From a virus, in IMG/VR virus record IMGVR_UViG_3300017963_000568, positions 1 through 32,211 of that record: a stretch of 32,211 nt of DNA; one strand, given 5' to 3'. Position numbers and translations under genes: made by a program. The notes under the pieces are model-generated. The model was given only the letters and a program-made list of their open reading frames with translations, searched no databases and was not told where the DNA came from. This document shows, one piece after another, positions 27,362 to 32,211 of this stretch; position 1 is the stretch's first letter; every line of letters begins with the position of its first letter.

Positions 27362-28278
27362 GAACACGAGATAAAATTATTATTGTCACTATTTTAATCG
27401 TCGCCTTTGCTGGGAGTATGTTTGTGACGCGTCCACAATGGATTATGGCGCAATCTGCCTTTATCGCACAGTGGTTGCGCGACAATATGGCGGCGTCATC
27501 CGATGGCGTGAGCCTCAAATTTGAGACAACGTCCCCGGCCACGCTAACGCGGGATTTCGCGACAACAGATAGCGTGGAAACGGTCCAAACCTTAACCCGA
27601 ACGAGTACAGGCACGCCTGCGGCGGGCATCGGGGGATCCCTTGATTTAGGCGCGGAGACAGCAGCGGGAAATAATGAGGTCGGCGTTCGACTTGCCGCCA
27701 GAACAACTGATGTCACGGGAGCGAGTGAAGATTTCGCTCTCGATTTCATGCACATGGCCGCTGGGGCCGCCGCTGCGACCAAGATGAGTCTCGGATCCAC
27801 TGGCATCGTGACTCTGGTCAATAGTGCAACCCTCGATAATGCAACTAGTGCAACAGATCTGGATATTACAGAGACTACGATCACATTGACCGCATCAGGG
27901 GGCGTGACAGCCTCTGCGGATCTCTCTGTTACAGATGATCTCACTGTCGGTGGCTGGGCCACATATCCGTCCACGACTATCTCGGCGCAGAGTTATACGA
28001 TGTCCAGCACCGGCAAGTCCTCCGTCTATATTTCTGAGTATTCTGATACCGCCGCCTCAACGATCTTTCTGCCAGACACCCCCGCTGATGGGACATGGAT
28101 TGTCATCAAAGATGGCGATTTGAACGCGAATACGAATAATATCGTCGTGGCAACTGAAGGGTCTGATACCATTGATGAGGCAGCCTCCTATACGATGGAT
28201 GCCGACGGGGAAGCAGTCGAGGTCGTCTATGATACCGGCGGCACAGACTGGAATATCATTGGAGGCTATGGCGAGTAA
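27358..28278 (+). CDS. Signal-anchored beta-structured protein inside the head-tail module
   Basis: It has 306 residues. The first 30 (IIIVTILIVAFAGSMFVTRP) form a signal peptide or anchor. The rest is low in charge, rich in Thr, Ala, Ser and Asp, in repeated strands: ATKMSLGSTGIVTLVNSATL, TETTITLTASGGVTASADLS, VTDDLTVGGW, then a C-terminal domain TIFLPDTPADGTWIVIKDGD and GGTDWNIIGGYG. The L-G-x-x-G and V-T-D-D-L-T-V-G-G phrases are typical of phage fibres. A secretion signal on such a protein between connector genes is unusual. It could be an envelope-displayed adhesin-like product or a fibre with a hydrophobic anchor. Both neighbours overlap it, so it is in the same operon. Confidence 0.6.
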   Translation: MRTRDKIIIVTILIVAFAGSMFVTRPQWIMAQSAFIAQWLRDNMAASSDGVSLKFETTSPATLTRDFATTDSVETVQTLTRTSTGTPAAGIGGSLDLGAETAAGNNEVGVRLAARTTDVTGASEDFALDFMHMAAGAAAATKMSLGSTGIVTLVNSATLDNATSATDLDITETTITLTASGGVTASADLSVTDDLTVGGWATYPSTTISAQSYTMSSTGKSSVYISEYSDTAASTIFLPDTPADGTWIVIKDGDLNANTNNIVVATEGSDTIDEAASYTMDADGEAVEVVYDTGGTDWNIIGGYGE

Positions 28279-28748
28279 TGGTGACAAATCCTGACATCGA
28301 TTTGCTTGATGCCATCGATCAGCGCATGGCCGAGCAGACACTTGACGGGTTTGCCCTGGAAGCGATTGCTCAGTATTACGTCATGCGTACCGAGTATGAT
28401 ATGCCGCCTGACTTTGGCACGGCATTTCCGGCGTGTCGGGTGCGAATGCTTCCGATCACAGGAGATGTCGTGTCTATTCCCGCTTGTATGACGCGCTATC
28501 AGTGTCCCGTTGAATGGCAAGTCTACACGGCGCAAGCCGGTCGGTATCGACAGAAAACGGCTGCTGAGTTAATTAATCTCATTCATGAGGTGTTTTGGCA
28601 GAATCACCTTGGACAGTCGAATCTCTTAATTCATTTCACGAGCAAAGATTTTTCGCTCCCCACGGATATTGAGTTTGCTGAACGACTCAATGGGGGCGCA
28701 TCCTTAGTGTATACTTACGAGTATACGGATACGCGATCATTACCATAA
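28278..28748 (+). CDS. Putative tail terminator/completion protein
   Basis: This 156-residue protein starts in the previous stop (TAATG). An N-terminal helix (DLLDAIDQRMAEQTLDG) is followed by strands with conserved-looking Cys and Pro (FPACRVRMLPITGDVVSIPA, YQCPVEWQVYTAQAGRYR) and a helix (TAAELINLIHEVFWQNH). The alpha-beta-beta order and place between connector and tail tube match tail terminator proteins that cap the tube. Function is assigned mainly by position. Confidence 0.6.
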   Translation: MVTNPDIDLLDAIDQRMAEQTLDGFALEAIAQYYVMRTEYDMPPDFGTAFPACRVRMLPITGDVVSIPACMTRYQCPVEWQVYTAQAGRYRQKTAAELINLIHEVFWQNHLGQSNLLIHFTSKDFSLPTDIEFAERLNGGASLVYTYEYTDTRSLP

Positions 28749-28763
28749 GAGGAGGGCCACATT

Positions 28764-30158
28764 ATGGCCGTTGAAAAAATTGTCTTACGCTCACAACGTG
28801 TGAGCCTCGAAGAAGAAAGTACCGAAGGAACGCCAGTGGCCGAAACTGCAAACGGGGCGATCATGACCTCGGAAGAAGGCGCACAATTCACCCTTGACCG
28901 TGAGAGTATTCCAGGCGGCATGATGTCCGGATCATTTACCCTGGATGCCCCGGAAGCGGGGATGTGGTCAGATGACCTGGGGATTACGATTCCAACCAAA
29001 ATGCGGGGAATTGGGACACTCAGTACCCATGGGCCTGATTGGCAGATGCTCGCGAAGAGTCTGTTCGGCACGGAACTGCGGGCGACCTCTGGCACGATTG
29101 ACACGGGAGCTACAGCGATGACGATTCCAGTCAAAACAGGGGGCGCTTCCTTGGCGGCTGGCATGTTGTTGTATTTCCCCACACAGGGGGAAGTTCGTCG
29201 GGTGTCTGTCTGGTCCACTCCGAATTTGACACTAGATACGCCGCTCAGTGCCATTCCCTCAGAAGATGATGAGTTCAAATGTGGCGTTAACTGGATGCTC
29301 ACGAGTTCGCCTGACCATCCCTTTTTTACCGCGTATGGCTATTTTGGCGCATCGCAGGGGAAACGCGTTCGCTTAACCTCGTGCAAGACGCGAGAAATGG
29401 TGCTCAATGCGACCGTGGGAGGGCATTGTGATTTGACTTTCACAAGCGTGGCGCTAGAACCCCTGTATGACACGACAGCTCAGGGCGTCACTCCCAATTA
29501 TGATGACACCACGCCAGAGGTGACATGTCTCAATATGGATGGCTGGTCAAAGGTCGCTGGCACGATTACTGGGACGCCCACTACGACAGAAACTGTCCTA
29601 CTCGCGCCAAACTTTGATGTGCGCGTTGGTGATGACATTGTCGTCGATACGGGATCGAGTGTCTGGGAAATTAAGGCGATTACGGATGTCTCTGGGGATG
29701 CCGGGGGCAATCTTACAATTACCCACGGCGCACTGTCAGGCGCTGGCACGGCCACAGAAACCGCGTATATTCTGCGGTCGGGCTGTGCTGATGTCGGTGA
29801 GACTCTCTCGGTGACGATGTCCTGCCCGGTGACCCCGCAGAAATGTATGTTTTCCACGTATGGGAAAACAGGGCTGACGAATGTCGGACGGACGATTACG
29901 ATTGACTCAGAGCCGTACTTTCAGTCCTGGGAACAATTTCTGATGCGTGATAATGCGGTCGGGCGATCCTTCCTGGCGATCTTTGGTGATATTGCAGGCG
30001 ATGACCAGAATAATATTCTCGCATTGTATGTCTCGAAAGCTGTCAACCAAACCGTCTCTTTGAATAACAATGACATCATGACTCAATCGGTCACCAGCCA
30101 GGCGGCCAAAGATGCCACGCTTGGTGATGAATACGAGATTGTACTGGCGGCCTTCTAA
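28764..30158 (+). CDS. Major tail tube protein
   Basis: It has 464 residues with GAGGAGGG before the ATG. The N-terminal part (MAVEKIVLRSQRVSLEEEST, then FTLDRESIPGGMMSG) is a tail-tube start, with T-P-V near residue 20 as in several siphovirus tube proteins. It carries alternating beta segments over the whole length and an extra domain near residues 255-350 (FDVRVGDDIVVDTGSSVWEI, GNLTITHGALSGAGTATETA) that may protrude from the tube. It polymerises into the hexameric rings around the tape measure. It is longer than many tube proteins because of the extra domain. Function rests on place and beta-rich layout. Confidence 0.72.
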   Translation: MAVEKIVLRSQRVSLEEESTEGTPVAETANGAIMTSEEGAQFTLDRESIPGGMMSGSFTLDAPEAGMWSDDLGITIPTKMRGIGTLSTHGPDWQMLAKSLFGTELRATSGTIDTGATAMTIPVKTGGASLAAGMLLYFPTQGEVRRVSVWSTPNLTLDTPLSAIPSEDDEFKCGVNWMLTSSPDHPFFTAYGYFGASQGKRVRLTSCKTREMVLNATVGGHCDLTFTSVALEPLYDTTAQGVTPNYDDTTPEVTCLNMDGWSKVAGTITGTPTTTETVLLAPNFDVRVGDDIVVDTGSSVWEIKAITDVSGDAGGNLTITHGALSGAGTATETAYILRSGCADVGETLSVTMSCPVTPQKCMFSTYGKTGLTNVGRTITIDSEPYFQSWEQFLMRDNAVGRSFLAIFGDIAGDDQNNILALYVSKAVNQTVSLNNNDIMTQSVTSQAAKDATLGDEYEIVLAAF

Positions 30159-30168
30159 AGGAGGGGAT

Positions 30169-30585
30169 ATGGCTTTATTTGACACAGAAGCCATCCTTGA
30201 TCAGAGCCCGAAAACGGAAGAAATCATTCTCGGGTATCTTGAAACAGATGGCAAGAAGGAAAGCGTCTCACTGACCTTACGGGTCACGGATACGTTACGT
30301 GAAAAGTTTGTCGAGGCGGATGACAAGTATATCGCGAGTCCGCGCTATTCGATCAAAGATGGCAGTGAGGGCCGGGCCGTGAATGACTTTCCAAAGTTCT
30401 GTGAAGTCATTTTGAGAGAAGGCTATTTAGAAAGTCGGAATATTCTGACAAAACCCTCAAAGGAGGCGATGCTTGCACTCGTGCACAAAGAACTCTTGTT
30501 TGCCGCACGGCTGGCGCGTAAACTCCGGGCCTTCTTTCTGGGTGATGATCGACTGCTCGAACTGAAAGACGATGAAAAAAACTAA
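30169..30585 (+). CDS. Tail assembly chaperone, short form (G-like)
   Basis: It has 138 residues from MALFDTEAIL, with GGAGG upstream. Beta-rich first half (ESVSLTLRVTDTLREKF) and helical second half (SKEAMLALVHKELLFAARLA), ending DDEKN. It precedes the tape measure gene, as chaperone G does. The last sense codons are GAA AAA AAC TAA, containing the slippery heptamer A-AAA-AAC at 30576-30582. Some ribosomes should slip -1 and make a longer form. It keeps the tape measure soluble during tail assembly. Confidence 0.8.
   Translation: MALFDTEAILDQSPKTEEIILGYLETDGKKESVSLTLRVTDTLREKFVEADDKYIASPRYSIKDGSEGRAVNDFPKFCEVILREGYLESRNILTKPSKEAMLALVHKELLFAARLARKLRAFFLGDDRLLELKDDEKN
30576..30582 (+). other. 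Programmed -1 frameshift site (A-AAA-AAC)
   Basis: The heptamer fits X-XXY-YYZ exactly in the zero frame and sits immediately before the stop TAA. The -1 frame is open from 30582 to 30950. Tail chaperone genes of long-tailed phages use this arrangement. Confidence 0.85.
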
Positions 30586-30950
30586 GACGGTTTGTGTTGT
30601 GGCTCCGCCGAGACAATCGGGAGATGTGTGAAGAGTGTCATGAAGAGGCAATTGCCAACAAAATTCCGGCGCTGCACATGCGGCACTACATTGAAACATA
30701 TCCCTGTAGCAAGCATGGGGATCCCCGTATTCTGTCCCCTCGGCTGAGTGCTTGGCTCGCATTTTTCAATGTCGTGGCGCCCTACTCCACGGCACAAACC
30801 CTTGACCATCGACTCATTGACAAGTTCTGTCAGGAATATGGCATTCCATTCGCGAAAGCGTTTGAGATGCTCACGATGATTTTACGAATCGTAGGAGAGG
30901 CAGATGCCCATCAACATGAAAACAGACGGCTACCGGAAGGCGAAAAATAG
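30582..30950 (+). CDS. Frameshift extension of tail chaperone (T part of GT)
   Basis: Read after a -1 slip at 30576-30582, this adds 122 residues, making a fusion of about 260. The added part has a Cys/His-rich segment (MCEECHEEAIANKIPALHMR, TYPCSKHGD), possibly a zinc finger, then helices (RLSAWLAFFNVVAPYSTAQT, YGIPFAKAFEMLTMILRIVG). As a separate gene it would need a TTG start near 30594 without a ribosome binding site, so frameshifting is the better reading. In lambda, GT binds both tape measure and tube protein. The end overlaps the next gene by 47 bases. Confidence 0.78.
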   Translation, partial: LRRFVLWLRRDNREMCEECHEEAIANKIPALHMRHYIETYPCSKHGDPRILSPRLSAWLAFFNVVAPYSTAQTLDHRLIDKFCQEYGIPFAKAFEMLTMILRIVGEADAHQHENRRLPEGEK

Positions 30951-31326
30951 ATGGAAATCCTATGGAACAACCTTTTCCGGGCAACATTCAACCCTCTTTG
31001 ATCAGGCAGCTGAGATTATTTCACGCGAAGGCATCAGTCAGAATTTTGATCGAAAAGGGACCCCGCAGAAATGGCCGAAACGCGCCCATCAGTACCCGTG
31101 GCCGATCTTGTGGAAAACGGGACGAATGCGCGCCCGGCTAGAACGCACCGCCATGACCTGGACACACCGGGGCCGCAAGCATATTAATCAGATTTTCGGG
31201 CCGATGTATGCCAAGTATCATCATTTTGGTACAGTCCGCTTGCCGATTCGCAGAACCGTGCAATTTACTGACGCAACCCTCAAAAAATTGCGAGACCTTC
31301 AACGCAAGGTGTTTTTAAGGACATAG
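30904..31326 (+). CDS. Virion morphogenesis/tail completion protein (Mu gpG-like)
   Basis: This 140-residue, very basic protein starts inside the chaperone reading frame. WPILWKTGRMRARLERTAMT matches the L-x-x-T-G-x-L-x-x-S-I signature, and FGPMYAKYHHFGT matches the later Y-A-x-x-H-x-x-G motif, of phage virion morphogenesis (gpG/gp10-like) proteins. It has a Pro- and Arg-rich C-terminal strand (RLPIRRTVQFTDATLKKL). Such proteins finish the tail or neck. The position between chaperones and tape measure is unusual, because the family usually comes before the tube gene. Confidence 0.72.
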   Translation: MPINMKTDGYRKAKNRWKSYGTTFSGQHSTLFDQAAEIISREGISQNFDRKGTPQKWPKRAHQYPWPILWKTGRMRARLERTAMTWTHRGRKHINQIFGPMYAKYHHFGTVRLPIRRTVQFTDATLKKLRDLQRKVFLRT

Positions 31327-31327
31327 C

Positions 31328-32211
31328 ATGGCACAAACAAAAGATACGCTGATTCATGAAATTATCTGGGATGACGGCGACGCCAAAAAGAAGGCGGAGC
31401 AGTGGGGTGATGTCCTGGAGAAGAATGAGAAGAGTACATATCGGCTTGCCGAGGCATTCATCAACCTTGGCCAAAAGCTGCTAGAATTCAGTGTTGAAGC
31501 CGGAGCAAACTTTGCCAAATTTGAAGATACTCTTGGACATGCCCGCCGAACAATGAACTTGAGCCGGGAAGAGACGCTGGCCCTGGGGGATAGTCTGATT
31601 CAATTGTCCGCCCGATTTGGGGAAGCCGAACTCAATGCTGGGGTCGCGGCGGATGAACTTGCGAAAATTACTGGTATCCTCGGGCAATTAGGCTTTAGCG
31701 CCCAACAGGTCGGGGAAGAAGCCTTCCTGAATTTAACAGCCACGACAGCCAAGTTGAGTGTCGCCTTTGGGTTTTCCTCCTCGAAAGCCGCCGAGTTCTT
31801 AGGGATTCTGTCGAACCTCTACAATTTGAACGTTGATGAACTTGAAAACATTGCAAGTTCGGTGACTGTGCTCGGGAATTCTACGGTTGCCACGGCGCAA
31901 CAGATTCTTGACATCATGCAACGCATGGGCGGCATCGCCGGGTTACTAGGCGTGACAGCACAAGAGGCAGCGGGTCTAGCGGCGACCTTACGCGAGGCGG
32001 GGGTCTCAACCCAAGTTGGCGGGACAGCAATGTCCCAAGTCTTTTCGCGGCTGGCCGCGGATGTTGATAAGTTCGCTGAAGTGCTAGGCAAAGGCGGATT
32101 GAATGCCGAGATGTTGCGCTTTCAAATTGAATCCGGCAATGCGACGGATGCTCTGAAAGGCGTGTTGCAGGCCATCCAAAACATTCGCTCCTCACAAGGC
32201 AAGATCGCTGC
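31328..32211 (+). CDS. Tape measure protein, N-terminal part
   Basis: The gene runs off the right edge; 294 codons are visible. The start follows the previous stop by one base. It is long and helical, rich in Ala, Gly and Leu (LIQLSARFGEAELNAGVAAD, FSSSKAAEFLGILSNLYNLN, RMGGIAGLLGVTAQEAAGLA). Phrases of the type G-V-x-x-x-E-L-A and the A-A-T-L-R-E-A-G-V-S-T-x-x-G-G-T-A-M run are typical of the TP901-type tape measure N-terminal domain. The tape measure sets tail length and takes part in DNA entry. Confidence 0.88.
   Translation, partial: MAQTKDTLIHEIIWDDGDAKKKAEQWGDVLEKNEKSTYRLAEAFINLGQKLLEFSVEAGANFAKFEDTLGHARRTMNLSREETLALGDSLIQLSARFGEAELNAGVAADELAKITGILGQLGFSAQQVGEEAFLNLTATTAKLSVAFGFSSSKAAEFLGILSNLYNLNVDELENIASSVTVLGNSTVATAQQILDIMQRMGGIAGLLGVTAQEAAGLAATLREAGVSTQVGGTAMSQVFSRLAADVDKFAEVLGKGGLNAEMLRFQIESGNATDALKGVLQAIQNIRSSQGKIA

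Noticed and set aside
26928-27974. A 348-residue - strand ORF
   Set aside because: It is entirely antisense to the connector and beta-structured protein genes, is rich in Ser/Arg/Val as shadows often are, and has no start signals.

Overview
The window reads as part of a tailed-phage (Caudoviricetes, siphovirus-like) genome or prophage, most likely from an environmental Gram-negative host. The evidence is a complete packaging, head and tail run on the + strand (large terminase, portal, protease/scaffold, decoration protein, capsid, connectors, tail tube, frameshifted tail chaperones, tape measure). It follows a phage replication and recombination block (primase-helicase, RecT-like annealing protein, RuvC-like resolvase) and many tiny genes packed with ATGA or TAATG overlaps. 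Lipoprotein signals and a holin-like region suit a Gram-negative host. No host can be named from sequence alone, and neither edge shows a genome end.

Layout. (1) 1-593, + strand: the end of what looks like a lysis/membrane module, including one gene apparently split by a -1 frame shift. (2) About 600-3700, - strand: an accessory array of a zinc-ribbon (Lar-like) protein, an unknown protein, two DNA methyltransferases and a 450-bp gene-free structured block. They are separated by long imperfect palindromes with TAAC/GTTA ends that resemble integron attC sites. (3) 3713-6249, - strand: a lipoprotein, a small HTH protein, an R-S-E type ADP-ribosyltransferase, a putative cysteine peptidase, a 35-residue lipopeptide and others, with promoters facing left. 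(4) 6521-6563: a divergent control region with a perfect operator-like palindrome. (5) 6597-13095, + strand: RHH protein, PrimPol-helicase, a GTGTAA iteron region (candidate origin), PLD-family nuclease, a TET-associated-type glycosyltransferase and small genes. (6) 13096-19398, + strand: small zinc-binding and membrane proteins, a cluster of inverted repeats, two sigma-54-like promoter motifs, then RecT, RuvC and helpers. (7) 19497-32211, + strand: structural genes. The head genes follow the phage Mu plan: DUF935-type portal with a MuF-like tail, I/Z-type protease with a nested scaffold start, DUF2190-type decoration, Mu-type capsid, gp36-type connector, and a gpG-like completion protein later on. 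The tail is that of a long-tailed siphovirus.

How the parts fit: the primase-helicase with the iterons probably starts replication, and RecT and RuvC process recombination intermediates before terminase packaging. The methyltransferases, Lar-like protein, glycosyltransferase and ADP-ribosyltransferase are plausible counter-defence or host-takeover functions. The most unusual region is the integron-like cassette array in a phage background, including one cassette-sized block with no protein gene but strong RNA structure.
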